A DNA stretch of 64,000 nt, from assembly GCA_965243625.1 (NCBI GenBank), contig CBDEVI010000002.1:2728001-2792000 (forward strand), written 5' to 3'. The DNA comes from JAJECS01 sp965243625. Its GTDB lineage: Bacteria; Chloroflexota; UBA11872. The translations under genes and the position numbers were made by a program. Every line of letters begins with the position of its first letter. Position 1 is the first letter of the stretch. The notes below the pieces were generated by a model. The model saw only the letters and a list, made by a program, of their open reading frames with translations, was not told where the DNA came from and made no database searches. Below are positions 1-8,591 of this stretch, piece by piece.

Positions 1-162
1 CGGAAAGAAATCCAGCCCCTGGCGCGGGCTGGACGCGACCACCGTGGCCAGCAGGGTCGTGTCGCCGTAGCGCGCCACGACCGCGCCGTCCGCCTGACCG
101 GCCAACTCGCCGGTCTCCAGGCTGAAGGTTCGCCCTCCCAGCTCGGTTTCAACTCTGTGCAT
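1..162 (-). CDS. pnp: Polyribonucleotide nucleotidyltransferase (PNPase), N-terminal part
   Basis: Only the first 54 codons lie in the window; the gene runs off the left edge. The start is the ATG read on the minus strand at 162-160. The translated N-terminus begins MHRVETELGGRTFSLETGEL and continues with GQADGAVVARYGDT and LATVV, the usual opening of the first RNase PH domain of PNPase. The enzyme is a cytoplasmic 3'-5' phosphorolytic exoribonuclease and a degradosome component. It lies downstream of rpsO on the same strand, the classical rpsO-pnp order, with about 220 bp between them that contain a hairpin (211-226). Confidence 0.93.
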   Translation of the reverse strand, partial: MHRVETELGGRTFSLETGELAGQADGAVVARYGDTTLLATVVASSPRQGLDFFP

Positions 163-210
163 ATCGCACGTCTCCCGGGCGGGCCGGCGGAACAAGCGAA
201 GAAAGGAGGG

Positions 211-226
211 GGCAACCGGAGTTGCC
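211..226 (-). terminator. Hairpin with UNCG-type loop between rpsO and pnp
   Basis: A perfect 6-bp stem (GGCAAC/GTTGCC) closes a four-base loop that reads TCCG on the minus strand, a UNCG tetraloop. A pyrimidine-rich tract (CCCTCCTTTCTT) follows it. In other bacteria the rpsO-pnp gap carries a terminator and processing hairpins; this element sits in the same place, about 50 nt before the pnp start. Partial terminator or processing site is an inference. Confidence 0.5.
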
Positions 227-385
227 GGCTCGTTTCTTAGCTCGTCCGCGAAATTCGACCCGCCGAACTATGCCGAAGCGAAGTACATGAGGCCCGTCGG
301 TGCAGCTTCGGCGATGAACCGGGGGCCAAGGACCATGAGAAGGGGGTTTCCGACGCGGTGTGCCGTGGGCAACCAGAGCCGCCGA

Positions 386-658
386 CTATTGGCGCACTCG
401 CAAACCAAGGGTGGTGATCACCTCGCGATAGGTTTCGGGCTGTGTGCGCCGCAGGTATTTCAGCAAGCGGCCTCGCCGCCCCACCATGCGCAGCAGCCCA
501 TAGCGGGTGTGCTTGTCGCCGCGGTGCTGCTTCAAGTGCTCGGTCAGCTCCTCGATCCGCGCGCTCAGCAGGGCAATCTGCACGGGCGCCGAGCCCGTGT
601 CGTCGCTGTGCAGACGCAGCGCGGCGACCTGCTCGCGTTTGGGCGAAACGAAACCCAC
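386..658 (-). CDS. rpsO: 30S ribosomal protein S15
   Basis: S15 binds 16S rRNA early in small-subunit assembly. The protein has the family hallmarks in order: DTGSAPVQIALLSARIEEL, TEHLKQHRGDKHTR, GLLRMVGRRGRLLKYL and a terminal LGLR. I chose the GTG at 658-656 (product 90 aa, the family norm is about 89). It has a GGAG five bases upstream. An in-frame ATG 25 codons further up would add a non-homologous N-terminal tail. The gene is transcribed toward pnp, with which it probably forms an operon. Confidence 0.95.
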   Translation of the reverse strand: MGFVSPKREQVAALRLHSDDTGSAPVQIALLSARIEELTEHLKQHRGDKHTRYGLLRMVGRRGRLLKYLRRTQPETYREVITTLGLRVRQ

Positions 659-757
659 GGTGGCTCCAGAAGGATTACGGGCGCTCAACGCTGGCGCTCG
701 TATCGAGGATCGGAGCGGAACTGATCCGCTCATAACTCGTCCGAGTGTACCGCACCG

Positions 758-2671
758 TCAGCGCCCGGTGAGCACCGACGGCGCCAGGCCGCGGCGGCGC
801 AGCCGATAGATCGTGCGGCCCACGTGATCGGCGATGTAGAGGTCACCGTGGGGGCCCACCACCACGTCCGTGGGCCGCGTCAGCGAGCTGACGAACGGCC
901 GCACCTGCGCCGTGTACGTGTCGCCCTGTCGCCGGAGCCGCGCGCGCAGGATGTTGTGCGCGAACGAGCTGCGCCCCCCCGCCGGTCCCCACATGGCGAT
1001 CAACACGTTCCCATCGAACTCGCCCGCCTGCGGCCCGGTGAAGAAGGTCAAGCCCGCGGCCGCGCCGTGGGCCGCCAGATTCGCCACCGGTCCGCGGGTC
1101 CCTGAGTCCGGCGGCGGCGTGCCCCAGAACCGCGCGTGCCCATAGTCCTCGCCTTCGATCACGTGGTTGAGCTCGTCGGGCGGGTCGTCGTTGCGCCGCA
1201 CCCGGGTGTCGGGACCGTTGTCGGTGCAAAACAGCTCCCCGTCCGGGCTGAACGCCAGGCCAAACGGGTTCCGCAGTCCGGTGGCGAACTTCTCGAGCCC
1301 CGTCCCATCCAACCGCGACCGCAAGATCGAGGCCGACAGCGGACGCTCGCGGATCTCGCCCGAATTCGTCGTGCTCCCCAGCGTCATGTACAGCAGTCCG
1401 TCCGGCCCGATGGCGATGCCGTTGTTGCGATGGAAGGGCACCTTCGTGTCCAGTTCCAGGCCGGTGACCACGTCCGCCGACTCGTCGGCGGCCCCTGAGC
1501 CGGAAGCGTCCCGCAGCCGAACGATCTTCTCCTCGACGGAGACGTAGACGTGATCGTCCACGAACGCCAGGCCCCGTGGATCCTTGACGCCGTCACCCGA
1601 GGCAAAGGTGCGGATCGCATCGGCCCGCCCATTGCCGGTTGAGTCGCGCATGGTCACGATATGGTCATTCGAGAATGCGACGAAGAGCCGGCCGTCCGGC
1701 GCGAAGCGAAGCACCGCCGGGAAGCCGAAGCGCCGCGTGTTGGCGAATTCTGAAAGCTCGAAGCCCGGCGGGGCGATGGGCGGACCACTCTGAATCAGGC
1801 CCGCGGGCCGCTCGGTGCGCTCCAGACGCATGCGCCGTCCCGGTGCGAGTGGGGGTCTGGCGTCGAAGCTCTGCACCAGCGTCCAGGTGTAGTTCGTGTA
1901 GGCCGTGTCGCGCGCGACATCGCCCACCAGCGCAAGACTCGCGGCGCCGGGCGTCTGCGGGTGAACCTCCATCACGCCGGCCTCGAAATACTGCCGCACG
2001 AAGTCCGCCGCCAACCCCGGAATGATCGGGGCGGGGTCATCCTCGGTTTCCAGGCGCGCGGCCGTCAGCGGTGCGCCGAGGCTCAGCTCGCCGCCGACGG
2101 CGTCGTAGAGCTCGAGAAACCCGGTGCGCGTCCCGTCAACCGATTGATCCGACACCACGTGCCCATAGGGCCCCACCGCCCGACCGGCGTGCGGGTTGGT
2201 GAGCGCCGACTCGCCGGGGATGTCGGCAATCGCCGCCGCGCCCTCGCCGTCACCCAGCACGGTCCACAGGTCGCGCCACTGGATCACCACGCCATCGCCG
2301 GTCAGGCGGCTTTCCAACACGCCTCGCTGGAAGTACTGACACAGCACGCCGTCCTCGACGATCGGTTCGCTGATAGCCAGCCCCGCCCGCCGCAGCCCGC
2401 CCGTGCGGAAGTAGTGACCCAGAAAGTCGACCAGGTGATGCCCACCGGCCGCCGTCACCGTGAGCGTCGCGATGTTGTGACCCAGCTCCGGCTCGTACCG
2501 CAGGGCAACGACGCGCGCGTCGCCGGTGGGTTCGAGCCCGCGGACGCGCGGCCAGCCCAGCGTGAACCCGGCGGCCGCCAGCGCGCCTGCCGCCAGCAGG
2601 CGGCGTCGTGGCAGGCGTCGCGTTGCTGGGCGGGTGGTGGGCGTCACGCGGGGCGATCGAGCCGGGCTCAA
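758..2671 (-). CDS. Tat-exported PQQ-type sugar dehydrogenase-like (sorbosone dehydrogenase-like) beta-propeller protein
   Basis: About 637 aa. The N-terminus carries a twin-arginine-type signal (RRLPRRRLLAAGALAAAGF near residues 18-36), so export is likely. Residues 45-290 are a poorly recognised N-terminal region. Residues 300-630 form a six-bladed-propeller region like soluble glucose/sorbosone dehydrogenases, with blade phrases such as FPAVLRFAPDGRLFVA, HRNNGIAIGPDGLLYMTLG, GLRNPFGLAFSPDGELF and RPTDVVVGPHGDLYIADH. Family members oxidise sugars or act as periplasmic sugar-lactone-type enzymes with PQQ; cofactor use here is not shown. The start is ambiguous: TTG at 2671 or GTG at 2647; both retain the signal. 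Confidence 0.75.
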   Translation of the reverse strand: MSPARSPRVTPTTRPATRRLPRRRLLAAGALAAAGFTLGWPRVRGLEPTGDARVVALRYEPELGHNIATLTVTAAGGHHLVDFLGHYFRTGGLRRAGLAISEPIVEDGVLCQYFQRGVLESRLTGDGVVIQWRDLWTVLGDGEGAAAIADIPGESALTNPHAGRAVGPYGHVVSDQSVDGTRTGFLELYDAVGGELSLGAPLTAARLETEDDPAPIIPGLAADFVRQYFEAGVMEVHPQTPGAASLALVGDVARDTAYTNYTWTLVQSFDARPPLAPGRRMRLERTERPAGLIQSGPPIAPPGFELSEFANTRRFGFPAVLRFAPDGRLFVAFSNDHIVTMRDSTGNGRADAIRTFASGDGVKDPRGLAFVDDHVYVSVEEKIVRLRDASGSGAADESADVVTGLELDTKVPFHRNNGIAIGPDGLLYMTLGSTTNSGEIRERPLSASILRSRLDGTGLEKFATGLRNPFGLAFSPDGELFCTDNGPDTRVRRNDDPPDELNHVIEGEDYGHARFWGTPPPDSGTRGPVANLAAHGAAAGLTFFTGPQAGEFDGNVLIAMWGPAGGRSSFAHNILRARLRRQGDTYTAQVRPFVSSLTRPTDVVVGPHGDLYIADHVGRTIYRLRRRGLAPSVLTGR

Positions 2672-2679
2672 AGCGTGGT

Positions 2680-2685
2680 TATGCT
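2680..2685 (+). promoter_or_regulatory. Possible -10 box (TATGCT) upstream of the 2745 gene
   Basis: TATGCT lies in an A/T-rich patch (GGTTATGCTACAAG) in otherwise very GC-rich DNA, 60 bp before the ATG at 2745 and next to the divergent start at 2671. No convincing -35 box was found. A similar patch (GGTTATGCTA) occurs upstream of amt on the minus strand. Confidence 0.3.
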
Positions 2686-2744
2686 ACAAGAGGTTCGCGG
2701 CCGCGAGTATCGCGGACGGCACGAAGCAGCAGCACACTTCCCCC

Positions 2745-3431
2745 ATGGCAAGACGCAGGCGCCGCCGCGCATCGGAATCACGGGCTGACGAACTCGCCCG
2801 TGGCGGCAGGGCGGCCGATGCTCCGGCAGCCGACGACGCACCCGCCAAAGGCGGCGAAAAGCCCAAGCGGCAACGCCGCGGGCAGCAGTCGGGCTCACAG
2901 CCGCGCGCCGGCCTGGGCCGCGGATTCTGGCTCTACTTTGCCTTCATGATGGCCGTGCTCATTCCGCTCAACCTCTTCTGCCTCAGCAACCTGGACCAGG
3001 GCCCGGGTGACGTGCAGGACATCCAGGAATCGCCGCTCGTCGACAGCGGCGGGGCGCGCGAGGCCTACGCCACCGATCCGCCGACCTCCGGCGCGCGGGC
3101 GCTCCAGCCCGCCGCCTTTGGGTTCCATGCCTCGACCATTGCCGACGAGGTCCAGGTCGCCAACTTGTGCGCGGGCCACGTGATTGTCCACTTCAACCCG
3201 TCCGGGGGCGCCGCGCTGGAGGCCGAGATGAACCGCGTGGCGCGCGAGCTGGAAGGCTACGACGTGATCGTGCACCCCGACGCCGGCTTGGGCGACTCCG
3301 AAGTCGTGCTCACGGCCCTTTTGGTCATGCAGCGGCTGGACGCCTACGACAAGAGCGAGGTCTACAACTTCGTGCGGGGGTATTCCGGCAGCCGCCCCGC
3401 CGCCGAGCTCTGTCCGGGAGGCGGCGGCTAG
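2745..3431 (+). CDS. Single-pass membrane protein, DUF3105-like
   Basis: 228 aa from ATG 2745. Residues 1-58 are very basic and low complexity. Residues 61-80 are one hydrophobic segment (FWLYFAFMMAVLIPLNLFCL), and the rest would lie outside. The C-terminal half (HVIVHFNP around residue 150, then a VIVHPDAGLG stretch and a final FVRGYSGSRPAAELCP) resembles the DUF3105 fold, a domain of unknown function common in Actinobacteria and Chloroflexota. The assignment is by remembered pattern and is tentative. Its stop overlaps the stop of the converging glycosidase gene by 4 bp. Confidence 0.55.
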   Translation: MARRRRRRASESRADELARGGRAADAPAADDAPAKGGEKPKRQRRGQQSGSQPRAGLGRGFWLYFAFMMAVLIPLNLFCLSNLDQGPGDVQDIQESPLVDSGGAREAYATDPPTSGARALQPAAFGFHASTIADEVQVANLCAGHVIVHFNPSGGAALEAEMNRVARELEGYDVIVHPDAGLGDSEVVLTALLVMQRLDAYDKSEVYNFVRGYSGSRPAAELCPGGGG

Positions 3432-6400
3432 GGCGACAGCTCCAGCTGCACCGGCCCCAAAAGGCCGGACACCAGCCGCTCCGGCTCGATGTTGCCCTCG
3501 TGCCAGTAGCGATGCCAGGGATCGCCCATGCGCGTTTCGTCGCGCCGCCAGCGCATCTCGTTCGCGGCCAGGTTGCTCACGCGGACCCGCACCGTGTTCG
3601 ATCCGGCGTTCACCGCGCCGGTGAGGTCAAAGCGGTAAGGCGGCCACACGCGCGACCCGAGTGATCGGTTGTTCACGATCACCTCGGCGTGGTGGCGCAC
3701 GTCCCCAAGATCGAGCACCACCGTGCCCGCCGCCTCGGCCTTGGAGAGCTCGACGCTTTGCTCGTAGACCGCAGAGCCCGAGTACCACCCATAGCCCAGC
3801 TCGCCCCACGGCGCCAGGCTGATCGTGGTTGGGCGCATGAACAACGCCAGCGGCGCCAGCACCCCATTGGAAAAGTCCGTCGCGTGGACCTCCACGCTCA
3901 GCACGCCGCCGGTCGTGATGTTGTAGACGCCGTTGATATCCGGCGTCCGTTCCCGCACGTCGACATAGACCTTGTGCACGCCCTTGATATAGGGAATGCC
4001 GATGCCCACGCAGCCCGTCGGCAGCCGTTGGCGATACATCAGCGTGCGGGGAAACTGCACGGGCTCGCCCAGCAGCACAATGTGGCCCCACGGCTGCACG
4101 GGCGGTCCCCCGCGCTCCCACGTCACGGTCGGCACGTCGCGGGCGAAGGCCGTGCCGGTCCACATCTCCGAGCGCGGCGCCTGCACGTCCCACGACGCGT
4201 CGGACACCACGACCAGCGACTCCCCGGAGCGCAGATCGATCTGCGCCTCGAACAGCAGCGAGAGCGGCGTGCCGGAGGTGCTGGCGATGTCCGCCACGAT
4301 CGTGTTCTGGCCCAGCCGCAGGTAGGGCATGATGTTGTAGGTCACCGGGTTGGACCAGTCGTCGGACTCGCCCAGCGCCGTGCCGTTCATGTAGACCGTG
4401 GCTTTTTCGACGCCCACGAACGTCGCCCAGGCCTTGATCGGCGGGTCGGTGATCGTCAGCGACTTGGTGAACCGCAGCCGGTCGTGGGCCTCGCTATCCG
4501 GCCGAACCACCCAGCCCTCCGGCTGTCGCACGCCGGTGATCCACGAGGCCCGCCAGTTGCCCACGGCGTTGGCGTCGGCCGTGGTGAGCCACAGCTCGCG
4601 CCACGTGGAGTCGTCATAGGCCGGGTCCCGCAGCCGTTCGAGACGACCCGCGCCAAGCGCGAAGTCCTGGAATCGCATCACGGGGAGCTCGGTGCGGCGC
4701 ACCGTGCCCTGGCCGGTGGGCACGCCGGTCTCCAGCGCAAACTGCCACTCGCAGCCCAGATCCCGCGGCTTCACGCGCGGCGCCCGGCGGCTCGACGAGG
4801 CGCGGGCGGGCTTGGTGTCGGCGTCGAAGACCACGGCGCGCGCCGCGTGTCCGGGAATGACGAACTCCGCCGTGCGCCGCGTGCGCGCGCCGGTGGTGGT
4901 GAGCGACTGGTGCGAACCGGTCTCCGGGTCCCACAGTTCGGCGGCGCCCCGCGCGCGACTCCTCACGGCGACCTTCTGCTCCGCCGGCGTTTCGTTGACG
5001 ACCACCACCACCTCGCCGCCGTCGAGCCGGCGGGCCGCGAGTGCGACGCCGTCCGTGTCCGAGGCCAGGCTGGTCGCGGTCGTCAGGCGCGCCGTCAGGC
5101 GATCCAGCCAGTCCGCCGCGTCCTCCTTGAGCGTGAATATGCGGCCCTTACCCATGCGGCTGCCCCGCTTGGTTGACGCCCCGGCGGGCGTCAGCGGCTT
5201 CACCAGGCGCAGCAGTTCCTCGTCGCTCGCGCCGGCCTCCGAGCTGGCGCTCGGAACTTCGCCGCCCCAGATCAGCCGCCCGCCGGCCCTCACAAAGTCG
5301 GCCAAACGCGCCGCCACGGCACGCTCCAAGACCGGCATGGGCGGAATGATCAACGCCGTCACCGCCACGCGGCCCTGGCGCAGCGACCCACCGTCAAGCT
5401 CGCCGCCAAGGACGAATGCGGTGTCAACGACATTCACGTCGATGCGGCGCGCGTACAGGCCGTCCACCAGCGACTCGAAGGCCGCGCCGATTTCCCGCGC
5501 GCGCGCATTGGGCCGGCCGTCGGCCGTGTTCGCCCAAACGCTGGTCAAAGGCGCCAGCACGCCGACGGTCGTGGCTGCGTGACTTTGGCGCACCAACGCG
5601 CTGAGACGCGCGGCATACGACGTGACCTCGCCAAACTGGCGCCAATACGGATTCTGGGTGAAGAACGTGTTGGGCCAATCGTCGGCTGCGACCGCGCGGT
5701 CCATGCTGTAGTGAAAGCTCTGGATCACCGGCAGGTCGGCGCCGATCACCGCCATGCGGCTCAGTCCCCGCCGCACGTCGTCCAGGGTCACGCTCCACCC
5801 GGCGCCGCCGAACGCGCGCACCGCAACCCGCGGGCGCTCCGCCAGCGCCGCGACCGATACCGCGGGCTTGATCTCGGCCGGTTGCACCGTGCGCGGGCGG
5901 GCGTTGCGGAAGCCGTGCATGTCACTGCCGGGCAGCGGCACGGCGCGCATCGTGTGAAAGTAGTCGCCCTGGCGCGCCGGATGCGCCGCAATGTGCTCTT
6001 CGGTGTGTCCCATCCATGCGTAGCCGCGCGCCTGGCACCACGCCGCCAGCTGCTCGAACCAGCACTCCGCGTAGCGCGCCGCCAGCACCTCGTAGAAGTC
6101 GCAGCGCAGCCGGGCAGTCGCCGGACCGGCGCGCACGATCAACTGCGGCAGCAGCGGCGGCAAGGCGTAGCCCTTGCGCGCGGCGAATTGCTCCGGCAGG
6201 TCGTCGGTCCATGGAATGGGTCGACTGGCCAGGTGCGGCGAGTCGAACGCGAATCCGGCGATGGCGTCGCCCAATCGCTCGGCGTAGGGCGCGTAGGCGG
6301 CTTCGATGAAGCGCGCCACGGTTTCGGGACGCAGGTAGTCGATTCGATCGTCGACCGGAGCCACGGCGAAGCTGAAGATTTGCCATTCGCCGTCCGGGCA

Positions 6401-6934
6401 CTCCCACGTGGGGGCGTCCGGAATTTCGATGAGGCTCTCGGGGTCCAGGCCCTGCGCGGCATCCACCCGGCCCGCCACGCGCACCAGCGGCTCGCCCTCG
6501 GGGTAGCGGCCTTCGAGCGACACTTCGGCTGGGCCCGCGACCGAAAGCACGCTCCGGACCAGGGCCTTGCCTTGGTGCTCCGGGCCCGACGCGAGCACCT
6601 GAGACGGCGTCTGACCGTCGGCCTCGCCGGGATCGCCCGCCGCCCCGCTCGGCGACCGGTAGTCGTCGCCGATCCACACCGACAACCCGGCCTTGGCGGC
6701 GGCTCCCACCGCGTACTCGATGGTGTCCCACCAGCGATCGCCGAGGTATGGCGTGCGCAGCCCGCGGCTGGCGCGAATCACCACGCCGCCCATCCCCTTG
6801 TCGGCCAACTGGCGAATCTGGCGCCCAATCCGCGCCTCGTGCAGCTCGCCATTCCAGAGCCATAGCGCCAGGGGCCGGTCGTCCATGGCCGGCGTTTGAA
6901 AGCTCGCGCGCAGCTGGTCGAGCGCGTCGCTCAT
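3428..6934 (-). CDS. GH106-like glycoside hydrolase (alpha-L-rhamnosidase-like)
   Basis: 1168 aa. The N-terminal phrase RPLALWLWNGELHEARI followed by LADKGMGGVVIRA matches the opening of the (beta/alpha)8 catalytic region of GH106-type enzymes, which begin with a Trp-rich WxW motif and a 'guided-by-direction' helix. The middle contains a large barrel region (for example VIQSFHYSMDRA near residue 400) and a beta-galactosidase-like trimerisation segment (FVRAGGRLIWGGE). The C-terminus has galactose-binding jelly-roll modules (KAWATFVGVEKATVYMNGTA; VRVRVSNLAANEMRWRRDET). No signal peptide is visible, so it is probably cytoplasmic. Substrate specificity cannot be read from the sequence. It follows csrA on the same strand, 102 bp downstream. 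Confidence 0.75.
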   Translation of the reverse strand: MSDALDQLRASFQTPAMDDRPLALWLWNGELHEARIGRQIRQLADKGMGGVVIRASRGLRTPYLGDRWWDTIEYAVGAAAKAGLSVWIGDDYRSPSGAAGDPGEADGQTPSQVLASGPEHQGKALVRSVLSVAGPAEVSLEGRYPEGEPLVRVAGRVDAAQGLDPESLIEIPDAPTWECPDGEWQIFSFAVAPVDDRIDYLRPETVARFIEAAYAPYAERLGDAIAGFAFDSPHLASRPIPWTDDLPEQFAARKGYALPPLLPQLIVRAGPATARLRCDFYEVLAARYAECWFEQLAAWCQARGYAWMGHTEEHIAAHPARQGDYFHTMRAVPLPGSDMHGFRNARPRTVQPAEIKPAVSVAALAERPRVAVRAFGGAGWSVTLDDVRRGLSRMAVIGADLPVIQSFHYSMDRAVAADDWPNTFFTQNPYWRQFGEVTSYAARLSALVRQSHAATTVGVLAPLTSVWANTADGRPNARAREIGAAFESLVDGLYARRIDVNVVDTAFVLGGELDGGSLRQGRVAVTALIIPPMPVLERAVAARLADFVRAGGRLIWGGEVPSASSEAGASDEELLRLVKPLTPAGASTKRGSRMGKGRIFTLKEDAADWLDRLTARLTTATSLASDTDGVALAARRLDGGEVVVVVNETPAEQKVAVRSRARGAAELWDPETGSHQSLTTTGARTRRTAEFVIPGHAARAVVFDADTKPARASSSRRAPRVKPRDLGCEWQFALETGVPTGQGTVRRTELPVMRFQDFALGAGRLERLRDPAYDDSTWRELWLTTADANAVGNWRASWITGVRQPEGWVVRPDSEAHDRLRFTKSLTITDPPIKAWATFVGVEKATVYMNGTALGESDDWSNPVTYNIMPYLRLGQNTIVADIASTSGTPLSLLFEAQIDLRSGESLVVVSDASWDVQAPRSEMWTGTAFARDVPTVTWERGGPPVQPWGHIVLLGEPVQFPRTLMYRQRLPTGCVGIGIPYIKGVHKVYVDVRERTPDINGVYNITTGGVLSVEVHATDFSNGVLAPLALFMRPTTISLAPWGELGYGWYSGSAVYEQSVELSKAEAAGTVVLDLGDVRHHAEVIVNNRSLGSRVWPPYRFDLTGAVNAGSNTVRVRVSNLAANEMRWRRDETRMGDPWHRYWHEGNIEPERLVSGLLGPVQLELSP

Positions 6935-7036
6935 GCGCGACGCTCCGCGCGCTCGCGGTGCGCGCGCGGTGCACGCTTGGTGCGACGGAACACGATCCGG
7001 AGGGAAGAGGAGCGAGTCAACGGGCGCGGACCTGCG

Positions 7037-7258
7037 TCAAGCGTCGCGTTCGGTCGTCGCAGACGGCGACTCCGCCGGCGGTTCGGCGGCACGATGATTG
7101 TCGCGGGCTTGCTGCAGCAACTCCTGCCGCACGATCGGCACGTCACGGGGAGCGTTGATGCCAATCTTTACGCGGTCGCCAAGAATTTCCAGCACGGTTA
7201 CCTCGATGGCGTCGTCCACGACGATCGTCTCGGTGGCTTTACGGGAGAGAACGAGCAC
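7037..7258 (-). CDS. csrA: Carbon storage regulator CsrA (RsmA)
   Basis: 73 aa from a GTG start at 7258-7256 with GGAGG just upstream. It contains the RNA-binding core in order: LVLSRKATETIVV, IEVTVLEILGDRVKIGI, and APRDVPIVRQEL. The family forms a domain-swapped dimer that binds GGA motifs in mRNA leaders and represses or activates translation. The N-terminal L-x-L-x-R-K and the VxxxR..L segment that make the RNA contact are intact. The C-terminal 15 residues are extra and low complexity. No flagellar genes or fliW are in the window, so the usual context of csrA is missing here. Confidence 0.93.
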   Translation of the reverse strand: MLVLSRKATETIVVDDAIEVTVLEILGDRVKIGINAPRDVPIVRQELLQQARDNHRAAEPPAESPSATTERDA

Positions 7259-7670
7259 CGGCCTCCATGCCTTTCTGCGCCGGCTGCGAGCGGAAGTCGT
7301 CGCGCCTGGCCGCGCCCTGGTGAACTGCCACACTGCGTGACAGCCGTCGTTGGGGAGGAATGCACGCGTGGTGCGGCTTGTTCATTTTATCACAAGCGGC
7401 CCCGTCGGTGGGCCCTGGGCTGCTCTGCTCTCCTCGTAGGAGACCTTTGCGTAGTCCTTCGTCACTCCCGCGGAGCCTGTCCCCGCGAAGGCGGGGAGCG
7501 GGAATCGACCCCTCATTGAACCGGGGGACTGATAGGGTTCGTCCGGTCATCCTCGAGCTTGGCCGGATTTTGCGAAGGCCTCCTCTAGGGGGGTGCGGAC
7601 CGCGATCATGCTTTACACCGGCAGCCGGGTCTTGAAGATGGCGAACGTCAATTCGCGGAGCGAGGCCTAG
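7259..7670. other. Intergenic region, mostly dispersed repeat A
   Basis: 412 bp with no gene I can support. Positions 7459-7580 are a diverged copy of dispersed repeat A. The rest has no recognisable element apart from an A/T-rich patch (TTCATTTTATCACAAG) at about 7380-7395 that could be part of a csrA promoter on the minus strand. Confidence 0.6.
7459..7580 (+). repeat. Dispersed intergenic repeat A, copy 1 (diverged)
   Basis: Contains the arms of the family in order: GTCACTCCCGCGG, CCGCGAAGGCGGGGAGCGGG, CCCCTCATTGAACC, TCCGGTCATCCTC and GATTTTGCGAAGG. The other copies in this window are at 14367, 17909, 21981, 36816, 44581, 48239 and 48584. Confidence 0.75.
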
Positions 7671-8438
7671 GTGGCAAGCGCCCCGAGCCCTGCCGACGGC
7701 GACTACACCGCCTGGATGCTTGCGCCCGTCGATCCGCACGCGGTGTACGCGGCGCTCGACGCCGGCTGCGGCAACGGAACGCGGACCGCGGCGCTGCGTC
7801 GGCGGCTGGCGCCCCACGCGCTGGTAACCGCCGTTGATCTCGACCGTGACGCCGTACGCGCCGCCGGGTCGTTTACCGGCGTCGATGCCGCCCGGGCCGA
7901 CATTTCGCGTCTGCCGCACCCCGGTGGATCGTTCGATCTGGTCGTGGCGGGACACGTGCTGTACTTCCCGAGCGATCTCACCGGCTGGCTGCGGGAGATC
8001 CGCCGCGTGATGTCGCCGAGTGGCATGCTGCTCGCGGCCACGAACAGCGCCCGGTCCGGTCGTCGCCTCCTGGACCTGCACGCGGACGCCTGCCGCAGCG
8101 CCGGCGAGGAGGCCATGGCCGCACGCGCCCTCGCCCCCACCGCGCGCCAGCGCTTCACGCTCGAAAACGGCGCCGACCAGTTGCGCCGGGTCTTCGCCGA
8201 TGTGTCGGTGCGCTGGCGGGATGACCCGCTGGTGTTCGACTCCGTGGCGCAGGCGCTTGCGGTCTACCGCGCCGGGCTCTTCGCGCGCGGCGCGCCGGCT
8301 CGAATGCCGCCTGCCGATCGCGAACGGCTGGCGGACGTCCTCGCGCCCCACATGCGCGCCTGCCTCACCGCCGCGGCGGATGCGCACGGGCGAATCGTCA
8401 TACCCCGCCGCAGCGGCTGCTTCACCGCGCGCGGCTAG
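7671..8438 (+). CDS. Class I SAM-dependent methyltransferase
   Basis: 255 aa from GTG 7671. Motif I is LDAGCGNGTRT (about residue 29), followed by an acidic residue at the end of strand 2 (VTAVDLDRDAV), motif II DISRLPHPGGSFDLVVAG and motif III LREIRRVMSPSGMLLAAT. This is a Rossmann-type methyltransferase; the substrate is unknown. The domain starts very near the N-terminus, so the upstream cap found in many relatives is missing. An 11-codon open stretch (7638-7670) in the same frame ends in TAG just before the start and could be the remains of a longer N-terminus. Confidence 0.8.
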   Translation: MASAPSPADGDYTAWMLAPVDPHAVYAALDAGCGNGTRTAALRRRLAPHALVTAVDLDRDAVRAAGSFTGVDAARADISRLPHPGGSFDLVVAGHVLYFPSDLTGWLREIRRVMSPSGMLLAATNSARSGRRLLDLHADACRSAGEEAMAARALAPTARQRFTLENGADQLRRVFADVSVRWRDDPLVFDSVAQALAVYRAGLFARGAPARMPPADRERLADVLAPHMRACLTAAADAHGRIVIPRRSGCFTARG

Positions 8439-8467
8439 CCGCCGGGTGGGCCCGCGGCGGGCGGCTT

Positions 8468-8473
8468 ACAATT
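8468..8473 (+). promoter_or_regulatory. Possible -10 box (TACAAT)
   Basis: TACAAT in the gap between the methyltransferase and the propeller gene, about 120 bp before the start at 8592. The same hexamer serves as the -10 of the glnA promoter candidate. No clear -35 box at the expected distance. Confidence 0.3.
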
Positions 8474-8591
8474 CCGCGCATCCCCGGTTGGCTTGCCGGA
8501 TCCTCGCGGACGTTGCGCGTCAGGCATCTGGGCGGAGTCCGCGAGGATGGCGACGCCCGGTCAGGCAGGCCGCCGGGCCCGGAGTTCGTGC

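Noticed and set aside
3689..5176. Long open frame on the plus strand, antisense to the GH106-like gene
   Set aside because: The codon pattern is that of a high-GC shadow (Arg/His/Gln/Pro-rich, no motif), and the minus-strand frame has clear domains throughout.
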